Of a stretch of DNA of 64,000 nucleotides, positions 46,895 through 57,324 are shown in pieces. Position 1 is the first letter of the stretch. Each line of letters starts with the position of its first letter. The DNA is from Parasponia andersonii (Eukaryota > Streptophyta > Magnoliopsida > Rosales > Cannabaceae): the NCBI GenBank assembly GCA_002914805.1, contig JXTB01000593.1, forward strand, positions 151,780 through 215,779, read 5' to 3'. The notes under the pieces were generated by a model, which made no database searches, had not been told where the DNA came from, and saw nothing but the letters and a program-made list of their open reading frames with translations. The position numbers were made by a program, and so were the translations under genes.

Positions 46895-47780
46895 CAATAA
46901 AAAATTAAAAAATGATTGACTTTTACCGAAACACATTCAATAATATGTCGACAAAATATATTTAAAAATTTCATCTTTTTGAGATAATCCTTTACTGATG
47001 TAAATTCTACAACACATTGGGCAAAGATAAATATGTGCCCAAAATTTAGGTTTCGCAGGGACTTTTTTGTGGAGTAATCATTTGCCGACGCTCAAATTCA
47101 AATACGCGTCGGTAAAAGTATTAAACAATAAAAGAAAATATAAAAAAATATCTAATTTTTGTTGATACAACGCCAATAACGCGTCGGCAAAAGATATTTG
47201 AAAATTTTATCCAAAATAAATACGCGCCAAAAATTTATATTTCTTTGAGAATTTTTTGTGGAGTAATCTTTTGCCGACGCAAATTCAAAGACACGTTGGT
47301 CAAAATATTAAACAATAAAAGAAGATATAAAAAAAGAAAGAAAATGCTTAATTTTTGCCGACGCAATGCTAATAACGTGTCAGCAAAAAATATTTGAAAA
47401 TTTATCCAAAATAAATACGCATCCAAAATTTATATTTTGCGGGACATTTTTGGTGGAATAATCCTTTGTCGACGAAAATTAAAAAATGCGTGAGTAAAAA
47501 TATAGATAATAAAAGAAAATATAAAAAAAATAAAAAAATGCGAAATTTTTGTCAACACAACACTAATAAAGTGTCGCAAACGATATTTAAAATTTTATTA
47601 AAAATAACTAAACACTCAAAATTTGTCTTTTATGGGAGATATTTTTTTAGAACAACCTTTTGCCAGATGCAAATATCTAAAATGCGTCAGCAAAAAAATA
47701 GATAAAAAAAAAATGATTCATTTTAACCGGCACAAAAGAGTGCCAACAAACGTATACTTAATTGATTTTTTATAAGATAC
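46895..47780. repeat. Sub-terminal tandem repeats (190-200 bp) of the CACTA-like element
   Basis: About four and a half units share 'gtggagtaatc', 'tttgccgacgc', 'acaataaaagaaaatataaa' and 'atccaaaataaatacgc'. The phrase 'gtggagtaatc' and its variants recur at about 47070, 47260, 47455 and 47655. Each unit carries two inverted GCCGACGC-type motifs, the expected layout of a transposase-binding sub-terminal region. Confidence 0.75.
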
Positions 47781-47876
47781 ATACGCCAACGGTTAAATTT
47801 ATAACTCATCGGTAAAACATATATATGCCGCGGTGTTATTTATATTGCGTGGGCAAAAATTATATTTCTTATAGTA

Positions 47877-48060
47877 AATTTCAAGTTACCAATTTATATA
47901 CTAATTACTAGAATGATAATAAAGTTGAGTATAACACTAGTTATTATATTCGTTTACTAATTTCTAGTTATTGCTGCTAAATTTGTTAGTGATTTCTGTT
48001 TATTACTACTAATTGAGTTACAGATTAAGTTACCGGTAGTTAATATGGTTGTTAATTACT
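47877..48060. repeat. Degenerate 'ggttactagttacc' repeat, right part
   Basis: This continues the repeat seen at 34440-34977 and marks the right flank of the CACTA-like insertion. Confidence 0.65.
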
Positions 48061-48074
48061 TATTTTATCCGGGA

Positions 48075-48140
48075 TTTGAGAGAGGGCGAGAGAGAGGGCG
48101 AGAGAGAGAGTGAGAAGCAGAGTCAGCGAGAGAAAGTTGC
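48075..48140. repeat. GAGA-rich low-complexity tract
   Basis: The sequence is built on 'gagagagggcgagag' units directly before the subtilase fragment. Confidence 0.8.
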
Positions 48141-48194
48141 TCAGAGGCTCGAAGTCGCAGAGTCGCAGCTCACGAAATTGTGGAGTTGCTCAGA

Positions 48195-48873
48195 GGCTTG
48201 ATCTTGTATAGTTACCAAAATATTATTCATGGAGTCGGTGCTCGGTTAAGTGAGGAAGAAGCTCAGAGGCTCGAAGAAGAAGATGGTGTCTTGGCCATAT
48301 TCCCCGAAACAAAGTACGAGCTCCACACAACGAGAAGTCCCTTATTTCTGGGGCTCGACCTGGCGCAGAGACTCTCCGATCATGACGTCATCGTCAGAGT
48401 TCTGGACATTGGGATTTGGCCGGATAGTGAGAGCTTCAACGACACTGGAATGTCCCTGGTCTCGACTCACTGGAAAAGGGCGTGTGAGGTCGGCTGAGGC
48501 TTCACAAAGCGACACTGCAACAGGAAGATCGTCGGAGACAGAATGTTCCACCAGGGGTACAAATCTACCACCGGAAAAATCAACACCCAATACGAGTACA
48601 AATCGGCGAGAGACCAAGACGGTAATGGGATCCACACACCGCAGCCACCGTCGCCGGCTCTCCTGTCAGGGGAGCGAACCTTCTGGGCTATGTGTACGGA
48701 ACTGCTAGGGGAATGGCCCCCGGGGCGCGAGTCGCGGCCTGCTGGGTTGGCGGCTATTTTAGCACCAACATACTCTCCACTGTCGATAGAGCCGTCGCTA
48801 ACGGATTCAATGTTCTGTCAATTTCTCTAGGTGGTGGAGTTTTGTCTTACTATAGGGATAGTCTGTCAATAGG
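48195..48873 (+). pseudogene. Subtilisin-like serine protease (SBT1-type) fragment
   Basis: The translation matches plant subtilases from the end of the inhibitor propeptide (LILYSYQNIIHGVGARLSEE, VLAIFPETKYELHTTRSPLF) into the peptidase S8 domain (VLDIGIWPDSESFNDTGM, which holds the catalytic Asp). A TGA at 48495-48497 replaces an Arg codon. The catalytic His of the DGHGTHT motif is Asn (AAT at 48624-48626). A frameshift follows near 48640, after which the frame reads GTARGMAPGARVAA and VLSISLGGG, ending at SYYRDSLSIG. The N-terminal signal and the Asn and Ser catalytic regions are absent. It lies on the opposite strand inside the intron of the phytocyanin-like gene and is clearly dead. Confidence 0.85.
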
Positions 48874-49076
48874 ATGGGAAAAAAATAATGCGGTATTTTT
48901 CGGAAGAAATATCGTATAAAAATTAGAAAGGGTACAGTACCGTGTATATTTGATATTATTTTTTGAAATCCCGCCCATCTCGTAATTTCCTCAAGAAAAT
49001 AGCCACATATACCCCGTTGATTTACAAAGAAAAATTTGGATATTCATTAAAAGGGAGTTGAGCTAAGTAAAATTAC

Positions 49077-49353
49077 CTAGAACATCATTAAGGTGAAATG
49101 GGCCATGATTGAGAGCCCAGTTGGTGGAGTTGAAGCCGAAGTGCCAGTGTTCCGAGCCACCCACGACAATCTTATTAGGAGCAGCTTCTTGCGTCTTGTT
49201 GAGGTGATATTGCCACCAGCCGTACTCGTGTTTCAGCTTCCAGTCGGTGTAGTTATACCCGAACCACCAATCTCGGCTTGCCATACAGCTTCCGGTGAAA
49301 GTTGAAGCAAAGATCAGCAGTGCTAGGGCACTTTGTGCTAATGTGGAACCCAT
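49077..49353 (-). CDS. Exon 1 of the phytocyanin-like gene
   Basis: ATG at 49351-49353 opens 92 codons plus one base. Residues 1 to about 25 form a signal peptide (MGSTLAQSALALLIFASTFT), so the product should enter the secretory pathway. The mature start has two similar motifs, RDWWFGYNYTDWKLKH and SEHWHFGFNSTNWALNH, the second leading into the cupredoxin fold (KIVVGG ... GPFHLNDVL). The donor is G|GTAATT at 49076. The frame is intact. A TATA-like element lies about 120 bp upstream. Confidence 0.78.
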
Positions 49354-49471
49354 TTTCTAAATTATAAAAGAATAATGTACTTGATCAAGAGAATAAAAGA
49401 GATGGTTAAGTAAGAAGATTGATAGCACTACTAATTCCTATGTTGGTGTGTTAAGGAGATGAGTATGGGTT

Positions 49472-49485
49472 TATTTATATATAGA
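49472..49485 (-). promoter_or_regulatory. Putative TATA box of the phytocyanin-like gene
   Basis: CTATATATAAATAA on the minus strand lies about 120 bp upstream of the ATG at 49353, a normal distance for a plant core promoter with a short leader. Confidence 0.6.
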
Positions 49486-49759
49486 CAAGAGAGGAGTAGT
49501 GAAAAAAGGCCAGATTGACGCTTTTGGATGAAATATGTTTATGTTTTGTTATTAATTTCAATTGTTTGGGTTGGTAAAATAAAGGTCGAAATTGTAATGT
49601 AAGGTTCCACTATGAAGTTGAATATCCATATTTGTATTGTCTTTTTCTACACTCAAGAAAATGTATGCCTATCAAGAGTCAATGAATAATTGACCAAGTA
49701 CTACTTGTGACTTTCCCCCTTTTGAGTACAACTTTTTTTCTTTTGAAACTAATTTGGTC

Positions 49760-49822
49760 TAAGTTTATCAATGATCAAGTATAGAGCCTTTTAGTAGTAA
49801 GTTTATCAATGATCAAGTATAT
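49760..49822. repeat. Short tandem duplication (period 38 bp)
   Basis: 'taagtttatcaatgatcaag' and the following bases occur twice at 49760 and 49798. Confidence 0.85.
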
Positions 49823-50346
49823 GCTAAGTTTACACATTACGAATTGTTAACACGTGTGGACGTAGGAATGTTAGTTACTTAATTGGTCATACTTTTAAAA
49901 AGTATCCCAATTTTCCTTTATAAAGAAAGGTATCTCAATTGTGGCCTTAAAATTTTAAAATTTCTTCTTTGGATACTCAAAACGTTTATAGTTTCAGATA
50001 CTCAAAATAAAGTACTCTAAAGAGTAAAAACGTTTTATTACTAAGTTTAAGGACCAATGATACTATTCACTTTCAACTTTCAAGTTTAGGAAGTAAAACA
50101 TGTCTTTGTAATAATTTAGAAACCGATAAAATAATTAATGCTATAAATGCACCAAAATTAATAGATCCATAGTTTTCTACTAACACCATGTATATATATT
50201 GATATATTTCTACTACACCATATTTTATATATATATATATATATTTATATTAGGTATTTTTCTTGTTAGGATAAATAGTATTGCTGTTATAAACTAAATT
50301 CGGCGTGAGAGGAAAAGTTCATCTTTTGACAAACAAATACTTTTTT

Positions 50347-50406
50347 CTTTTGAAAGGATATGTACAACCACTTTTTTTTTTTGAAAGGATATGTACAACC
50401 ACTTTT
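50347..50406. repeat. Short tandem duplication (period 31 bp)
   Basis: 'tgaaaggatatgtacaacca' plus a T-run occurs twice, starting at 50351 and 50382. Confidence 0.88.
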
Positions 50407-51079
50407 ACTTTATCATTTTACCGCTTTAATGAAGAAGGGAAGTCCTATTTTGCCTTTAATCAACCAAATTTGTAAGAAAATTATAGTACTTTCATTGAAG
50501 TAGTTATTTACTATTTATTAAATCCATGGGCTGCCATTTGTATGTGAGAGGGATCGAGAAGATAAGGGTCAACCACATAAATGGTATCAAACTTCTTCAA
50601 CATGTCTTTTATTTTTTATCAAAGTTGAAAAATGATGAATAAATAATACCGAGCGATATTCTCGGAGGAAATTGTATGAACATGTTGCTGTATTAACTTA
50701 ATTTGATTAGAATTTACGGAAAGTCAATGGGAACTAATTAGGCGTAAGACTTGAAAATATGTAACACGTGCTACTTAGTGACCATATGACGAAATTAATT
50801 GAGAAGTACTAGTTGAACACGATTGCATGACATAGTCATAGTCATGACGTTTTACACATACAAAGTCATTCTTATTAATGTTAACGTAGCCGGAAAAATA
50901 TGGTTTCCTCACGAGAAAAAAAAAATTATGTTTTTCGAACAAATTATTTAGAAACAATGATACTCTAAAAGATGATACCCATAGATATGGCTAACTCGGC
51001 AAATTCTACATCTTCTTGTTTCATTTCCCCGTTTAAGATATTTGCATATTTAGTTTTTCCCATCATTAATGATTGCTAG

Positions 51080-51866
51080 TATTGGTGCAATTATTACTGA
51101 ACGTCCACGTGTCTCTGAACTACTGATGTTGTATTTACCAACTGTCCACGTATCCTTGTTATTCTAGAGTACTTTTGACTTCAGGTCGGGTCGGATAAGT
51201 GGGGGTGGCTACCTGCAAAGACTCTCTGATGCCTAAATCAGTTGTTTATCCTTGAGGCTAAGTAGCAAAGATTAAGTTTTTCTCTGTATATGTCTATCTC
51301 AATCTCTCTCTTTTGGGGAGGAAGCAAGACTTGTATATATAATCCTGGAATTGGGAGCTTTTCTGGCTCTCAATCCCAGGATCGAGTATCTTTTCTCATC
51401 ATGACTTACTTCAGAGATCACGGGCCGTGATTACCGTAATTTTCTTTGTATCGTTGTGGCCTACTTTTCGCTGTTTTCTATAACTCGAGCCTGTCGGGGG
51501 CAAAACTTTGACAAACCGCCGTTCTGTCAGGACGGTTTGCCCAATGTGCACACTTACCCAGGATCGTATTAAATGCCCTGTCTGGGTCTAGAGCAGTGCG
51601 TTGCCTCCCATGGTCTTCTGGTGGAAAACCCTCGAGGCTTCTGATCTCCAGCTGTCGAGGCAAGACTGGATTGGGCCAAACCGTCCAGGGTCTGGGATGG
51701 ATTGGGCCCTAGCCTCGGACAGCTCATGGGTCTATGCAGTATCACGTGCGACTCGCGTGACTTTTAAATGGTTACTCTGGACACGCGTCGGATGGCGTGC
51801 CCCCCTTGTGACCTGTTCTGCCACTTAATCGTCCACGTGATACGTGATCTAAGAACGGGCCCTACA
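51080..51866 (-). repeat. 3' LTR of Tat copy 2
   Basis: It is 787 bp. In element orientation it begins TGTAGGGCCCG (51866) and ends CCAATA (51080). It aligns with the Tat copy 1 LTRs, though clearly more diverged from them than they are from each other. A TATA-like stretch lies at about 51331-51343. Confidence 0.85.
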
Positions 51867-51886
51867 ACTACCCCCATTTCCCTATT
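51867..51886 (-). promoter_or_regulatory. Polypurine tract of Tat copy 2
   Basis: On the minus strand 'aaatagggaaatgggggtag' ends at the LTR start, matching the Tat copy 1 tract. Confidence 0.85.
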
Positions 51887-51917
51887 TGATAGATTCGCAT
51901 CCATCAAAAGGGGAAAT
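51876..51917 (-). promoter_or_regulatory. Hairpin abutting the PPT of Tat copy 2
   Basis: A 42-bp inverted repeat pairs at 16 of 18 arm positions, including one G-T wobble. It occupies the same position and has the same length as the hairpin in Tat copy 1. Confidence 0.75.
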
Positions 51918-52226
51918 CGTATCTCCAGTCCTCCAATTTAAGGGGTACACGTGGCCCCTTACCATCATTCCTCCCTAATTACCGACGCTGATGCACGCTA
52001 TCCCGCGTTACGACTTTTTTCAAATTTTTGAAATTCTAATGCTTCAGTCTTCTTCGCACCATTCTCCTTTAGGGGAGACTTTTCGGCTCCCCCTCTATAA
52101 AAGCCACATTTATGCTCATTTTTGACTTTACCAAAATCTCTAAGTATTCTAGCTTTCTAAAATCTTAGGGTTTCCGACTCTTCCCTTTGTTAGAACCTTT
52201 CGCTCCTTTTGATTGTATCCAGAACA

Positions 52227-55200
52227 ATGACCTCGAGCCAGAATTAGAAGCTCTACCCCATCGTGGATTCGGAGTTGGACTTGCTGAGGAGGTAGCTCTG
52301 CTTCCCTGACAGAGTTACCTTACAAAGGATCGAGGGCCTAGTGGATTGGTACCTTCACCCCTCTGCCCCCAAAGGCTCCATCGTCTTGGGGAGGAGGCAC
52401 CTGAAATGGTTGTGGTTTCCTCTTCCTCCCCTGATCCACCAGTTCTTTGCTCTGACAGGGATTCACCCGATGTAGTTGAATGCTAACAGGGTCATGATCT
52501 TGATGGGGCTCTCTGCTCTGTCAATCCTCCTCAATGTGCATATCGACCTGGAGGTGGTCTTTTATGCCTACAAGCTCACCCTCATCCACAAAAAGAGCTC
52601 TTACCCCACTTTCTACCTCCAGCCGCTCCCGGGACGCCACATTTTCTGGGGCTTGCCGAGGTCGGACAAGCAATGGGACTCTCACTCTAGGCAGTATGCT
52701 GTCGGAGGGGCGTGGTGCTCTCCTTGGGTGAATGGAGAGCGTTTCCAAATTCCTTCTTTTTTTTCTTCTACAAAGTAAGTACTAAGTCGTGATTTTTGGG
52801 TCTGTGCTCTCCTTATCCATTTTTACTCAAGATATTTTGCCTTGCGCAGTCTCTGCAGAGGAGAGCAGGTTCGAGCCACAACTGTCGGTGGGGCGGCTCA
52901 AGGAACTAGAGGGGATCGTCATCTTTGAGTCATCTGAGGATTGCCGACACATCCAGGCCATCCTGAATCCCCAGATGATGAACATGATACCAAGGATGGT
53001 CTCATATCTCCTCTTCCCGCTGGACACGTGGGTCAGCACCAAGTACCTGCGGAGCCAACTTGATGCCTCGGCTCTGAACTAGTTCTGCCGGGATAAGCAG
53101 AGTTGCATCGACATGGTGGGTCGTCAGATCACGACCTCGAGCTAACTGGTGGGACCCAATGACCTAGTGGGGTTGACTAGTCATGAGCTCGAAGAGACGG
53201 TGAAGCTTGTAGCTGAGGAGTGCGTCAGGCTTCATAGAGAGGAAGTTGCTACCCCCAAGAGGGTTAAGGGTGAGCTCATTTTCGTACCCTAGGGCTTCGT
53301 CGATTAGGTCATGGCTGCGTTCTAACCACATTGCTTGCTCTTTATAGGTTCGGATGTAGGCCCTTCGGCAAACCCTTCCCCAGTCAAGAGGGGTGCCTTG
53401 TGCACAAGGCTCACTCCAAGGTCTCCGTTGGTCGGTGTCTGGTGCTGTCCTCAGAGGACAAAGCCAGGGGATAGGGAGTTATCATCCTAAGAATAGGCTC
53501 GGACAACGACTGGGAGGGCATGCTCGCACCTGGGGGTGAAACACCCGTGGTCCTCTCTTCTGAGGCAAGTTGACCCCCGACTCGGGAGATGCTGACCATA
53601 AAGATCATATACTGTAAATGGGCACCTTTGAGCCTACCTAGGGAGCTCGCTGCTCTGACTTCTTCTGCCTACAACTCTGGTTCGAAGATTGGTGCGGGGT
53701 CCCACGCTGCCTGCTCCCATGGGGAGATTGCCGAGCTTAGCAGAGGGGCTCTGAGATTAAAGTCTCGGCTGTCTTCCCCTCCCCCGGTCTCGATGAAGCA
53801 GGGTCATAAAGCCGACTTGTCTAAGGGGAAGGAAAGCCCAGCATGGAAGAGGGGCAGAACTACCCCCTCTTCTGACAGTGACGATGACGGGGCTACAATG
53901 ACCCTCACGAAGTGGAGAAAGTCTACGCGCAGTGGCCTATCAGGGGGCGTTGCTCAAGACAAGACCGAAAAATCATATCCAGGCGGGTCTTCAAGGGGGG
54001 CGGCAGCCGAAACCGCTGATGTAGCGGTAGTCGCCATGGCTTCTTCTACTGAGGATGCACCGTTTCCTACTATCCCTACCTCTGCCGCTTCGGGAGCATC
54101 GAAAAAAGCTACCGGAGTGCATCCGGTGGAGGGAGAAAGTGTCCTCGCATTTGGCGGGGTGGAGTCACATTCCTCAAATGTGGATAATGCCCAGGGAGAG
54201 GGTCAAGCTGCGGAGTTCAAGCTAGAGGTACTCTCTTTGGAGAACGTTAAGCTCATCGCTGGCCACAACATTGCGCAGGTTTGGCTTTCTTGGCCGCTGC
54301 CTCAATGTTTTTCGGCATCCTTGCTGAACTCTGACCTCCCTTTCTTGTATCCTATAGCTAGCCGCCGTCTAGTCCTTCTATTCCTCTCACGTCAGGGAGC
54401 TGACCAGGGAGCTGAATGCCCATGCTGTGATAGCCAAGCAGGGCAAGGTCACCCTTGCCATGTTGTGGGCAAACTTCGACCTGTATCGGAGCCTAGACGA
54501 GGCTAGGGTCAGCAACGTGGTGGCTCACGCTCTGAATGTCCAAAGGACCAGGCGTGAGGAGCTGATCCCCAAGTTGGCCGAGGTAGATTCCGACAGGCTG
54601 GCTCAAGCCGAGGCCACCAGGCTAGCCCAAACCGAGCTCAGGGTTAAAGAGCAGGAGCTGCAAAAAGAGCAGGGGCAGAGATGGGGCTGTCTTTCATCGC
54701 TCGCGACAGGGCTGTCGACGATGCTAAAGAGGCAAGGAAGGCCGAGGTGAAAGCCAAACTGGAGGCCCATTCCCTGCAGTGTAGACTTGACCGGTCTAAG
54801 GAGATAGACCTACATCTTTACTTGGATCACAAAAAACTGATGGGAACACATGCGGAGCTGTCTCGCAAGCAGGTGAAGACCTTGCCGATATTAACATTCT
54901 TTTTGTTGACTTTTCGTAGCAGCAAGCAGAGCTGAGGCTAGCGGCACTGAGGGATAGGATAGTGGACGCGGAGAAGCTAAAGACGAGGTACTAGAGACAG
55001 GTGGATGTCCTTTCTGCGGAGAGCTACAGATCTTGCTAAGAGAATAGGGAATTCGAGGGCCACACGGAGGTAGTAACGCCAGACCAGTTCGATGAGCAGA
55101 AGGGTGTCGAGAGGGACCATTATTCCGTTAGGCACTATATGCAGCAGTTAGGGGATGAGATCAACTTCGTGTACCCCGCTGATGTGCTGAAGATGCTTGA

Positions 55201-55441
55201 CGAAGAAAAAGACAGGCCCTCTACATCTACCTCTGTCGCCAGGGAGACTGTCCCCGTTTCCAATCTGCTAGAGCACGCCACAGAGGTTTATGGAAATCAG
55301 CCTGGTCTTGGTGCCTTAACTGGCAGAGGGTCAGGCATGGTTGTTTTGTCTAGTGGCTATTCTGACCCTGGTATGCTACCCTCTGCCGAAGCTGTTCCAA
55401 GCGCCGAAGCTGGTAGCGCTCCCCTCGTCAGAGGTAACTAG
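52227..55441 (+). pseudogene. Tat copy 2 antisense ORF (aORF)
   Basis: ATG at 52227-52229 gives MTSSQN and then TAG at codon 7, the same codon as in copy 1. The N-terminal domain follows with LVDWYLHPSAPKGSIVL, IDLEVVFYAYKLTLIHKKSS and FYLQPLPGRHIFWG. A GTAAGT...GCGCAG gap near 52776-52850 looks like an intron. Next come RFEPQLSVGRLKELEG and MMNMIPRMVSYLLFPLDTWV. The C-terminal half (53640-55441) has LSLENVKLIAGHNIAQ and ends in Ala/Glu/Lys/Arg-rich coiled coil (YRSLDEARVSNVVAHALNVQ, RAVDDAKEARKAEVKAKLEA), stopping at 55439-55441. Several stops and frameshifts are present. It is antisense to gag-pol; the function of this protein group is not known. Confidence 0.8.
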
Positions 55442-56100
55442 TGCCTCTCGCTCTTTGTGTATTTGTAAACTACTAAATATGTTATGCAAAGCTGATCTTC
55501 GTTATAAATACCTATTTAAATAATAGAAACAACACATTTTTCTCACGTTTATTTCCTTTTTTTTTTTCCCACAGTCATGGTCAGGGTCGGACATCATATA
55601 CGATACTATTCCCTTGTCGGCAGTATGACCGACCTCTGGGTCTGGTTCAATCGTATATAATTTAGAGTTTTTAGTGAATTCCCCCCATGCTATGATTGAC
55701 AAGATTAGCTCTGGAGATTGGGATGTGAGTTCTGGCTTGTCAGGCTTTGAGGATGTATAATTTCTATTATGACTTGTCTTGGCAGAATTCGACCCGCATG
55801 TGTGGCTGAACTTCTCTGACACTAAATGGGAATGCACTAGGAATTAGCTCCAGGGGTTGGTCGACCAATGCTTGGATCCGTCACTGTAGAGGAAGAGGCC
55901 TGGGCTCAACTTTTACCGGGAGCAAATAGGTCATTACCACTCTGATGTGTCCCTGCGAGTCCGTCCAAGACCTGTTTCTCACAAATAGAGCCTCCGGATC
56001 CGCGTCCCTGTCGACTACGCATTTTGTATTTTAGGCAATAATAAACAGAATTTGGTTTTACTTTCTGTCTTCGCACTTGGTCTTGTCTTGGCCTACTTCC
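55442..56100 (-). other. Spacer between aORF and tandem repeats in Tat copy 2
   Basis: No coding frame is supported. It is the counterpart, in inverse orientation, of 16861-17532 in Tat copy 1. Confidence 0.6.
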
Positions 56101-56390
56101 AACGGGTAGGCCCTGGCTTCGTTCACTTCCAGTCTATGCGTAACAAAGGTGCTATCTGGGGAGGGTCTGCTTCTAACTGGTAGACCCTGGCTCGCTTTCC
56201 TTTGGCTTATGCGTGGTTAAGGTGCTCCCTGGGGAGGGTCTACTTCCAACAGGTAGACCCTAGCCCCACTTTCATTTGGCTTACGTGTAGCTAAGGTACT
56301 CCCTGGGGAAGGTCTACTTCCAACGGGTAGACCCTAGCCCCGCTTTCTTTTGGTTTACGTGTAGCTAAGGTGTTCTCCAGGAGGGGTCTT
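56100..56390 (-). repeat. Tandem array of about 63-bp units in Tat copy 2
   Basis: About four units contain 'ggtctacttccaacgggtag' and 'gtagctaaggt'. They are homologous, in inverse orientation, to the 75-bp units at 16650-16860. Confidence 0.8.
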
Positions 56391-56439
56391 ATCGCCTAAC
56401 TCTTTTCCCGTCCTGGAGGTATTCCTTGAGGGCTGGCAA

Positions 56440-57180
56440 GTTTTTGTGGCATGGCCTCTCATCTTTCGTACTTCCTCTCGGGTCATCGGCGAGCGACATG
56501 ATCCTGTAGTACGATTCTTGATAAGGCCAGGTGGCAAGTTTTGGTTACACAGCTCATTCCTCTTCGTACGTTTTCTCAGGCCATCGGCGAGCATTTTATT
56601 GTACGATGTGATTCCTATAGTACAATTATTTTCGAGGTCTGCTGGCAATTTTTTGGTTGAATAGCTCGTTCTTCTTTGTACGTTTTCTCGGGCCATCAAC
56701 AAGAATTTTATTGCACGATGTGATTCCCATAGTACGATTATTTTCAAAGTCTACTGGCAATTTTTTGGTTGTGCAGCTCGTTCCTCTTCGTACATTTTCT
56801 CGGACCATCGATAAGTATTTTATTGCACGATGTGATTCCCATAGTATGATTGTTTTCGAGGTCTGCTGGTAATTTTTTTGTTGCGCAGCTCGTTCCTCTT
56901 CTTACATTTTCTCGGGCCATCGGTAAGTATTTTATTGCACGACGTGATTCCCATAATATGATTATTTTCGAGGTCTGTTGGTAAGTTTTTGGTTACGTAG
57001 CTCTTTCCTCTTCGTACGTTTTCTCGGGTCGTCGGCGAGCGACGTGTTCCCCGCAATATGATTTTTGATTAGGCCTGCTGGCAAGCATTTTATTGCGCAA
57101 CTCATTCTTCTTCGTACGTTTCCTCAAGTCGTCGGCAAGTGACGTGATCTCCGCAGTACGATTTTTGTTTGCACGAGTAG
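56440..57180 (-). repeat. Tandem array of 100/112-bp units in Tat copy 2
   Basis: About seven units share 'ttcgtacgttttctcgggcc' and 'gtacgattattttcgaggtc'. The first phrase recurs near 56565, 56677, 56789, 56901, 57013 and 57113, so most units are 112 bp and one is 100 bp. The long form dominates here, whereas the short form dominates in Tat copy 1. Confidence 0.88.
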
Positions 57181-57324
57181 TTCGTGGGGTCTGGCATCGG
57201 GGTAGACCCTTTTTCATAGCAATCCAAAGCATAAGTCCGTGTAGCAGAAACCCTGACCTATTTTGGAATTAAGCTATTGAATAATACAAGCATTTACATA
57301 TATCTCACAGTATTTACATGCATA

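Larger units (their letters stand above)
34978..47876. mobile_element. Degenerate CACTA-like DNA transposon carrying a SIRE-like insertion
   Basis: The ends are imperfect inverted repeats: TACTACAATATAGATGA at the left and TACTATAAGAAATATAA (reverse complement) at the right, each followed inward by GCCGACGC-type motifs, the sub-terminal motif common in plant CACTA elements. Many GCCGACGC/GCGTCGGC variants occur at 34995-35340 and 46895-47780. Coding remnants, if any (35500-37450, minus), are too worn to identify as transposase. No matching 3-bp target duplication was found (TTT and AAT), so the exact ends are uncertain. The SIRE-like element 37984-44803 lies inside. Confidence 0.65.
23387..49353 (-). 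pseudogene. Phytocyanin-like (cupredoxin) gene split by a 25.4-kb intron
   Basis: Exon 1 (49077-49353) and exon 2 (23387-23658) lie on the same strand in the right order, have matching phase-1 splice sites (G|GTAATT and TTGCAG|TA), and join as HLNDVL-VFKYDPP, which is the expected continuous family sequence. The spliced product would be 182 residues with a signal peptide and a single cupredoxin domain of the plant blue-copper type. Exon 2 has one in-frame TAG (23627-23629), so the present copy is probably a pseudogene unless that base is a sequence error. The intron holds a Tekay element, a CACTA-like element containing a SIRE-like element, a subtilase fragment and an assembly gap. The alternative is that a rearrangement separated the exons and the splice match is simply preserved. 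Confidence 0.68.
49500..51079. other. AT-rich upstream region, no gene recognised
   Basis: This lies between the phytocyanin-like promoter and the Tat copy 2 LTR. It holds two small tandem duplications (49760-49822 and 50347-50406) and a TA microsatellite (about 50226-50252). Short frames have no recognisable domain. Confidence 0.55.

Noticed and set aside
34978..47876. A 3-bp target duplication for the CACTA-like element
   Set aside because: Flanks read TTT and AAT (or TTT and AAA with the end shifted by one), so none can be claimed.
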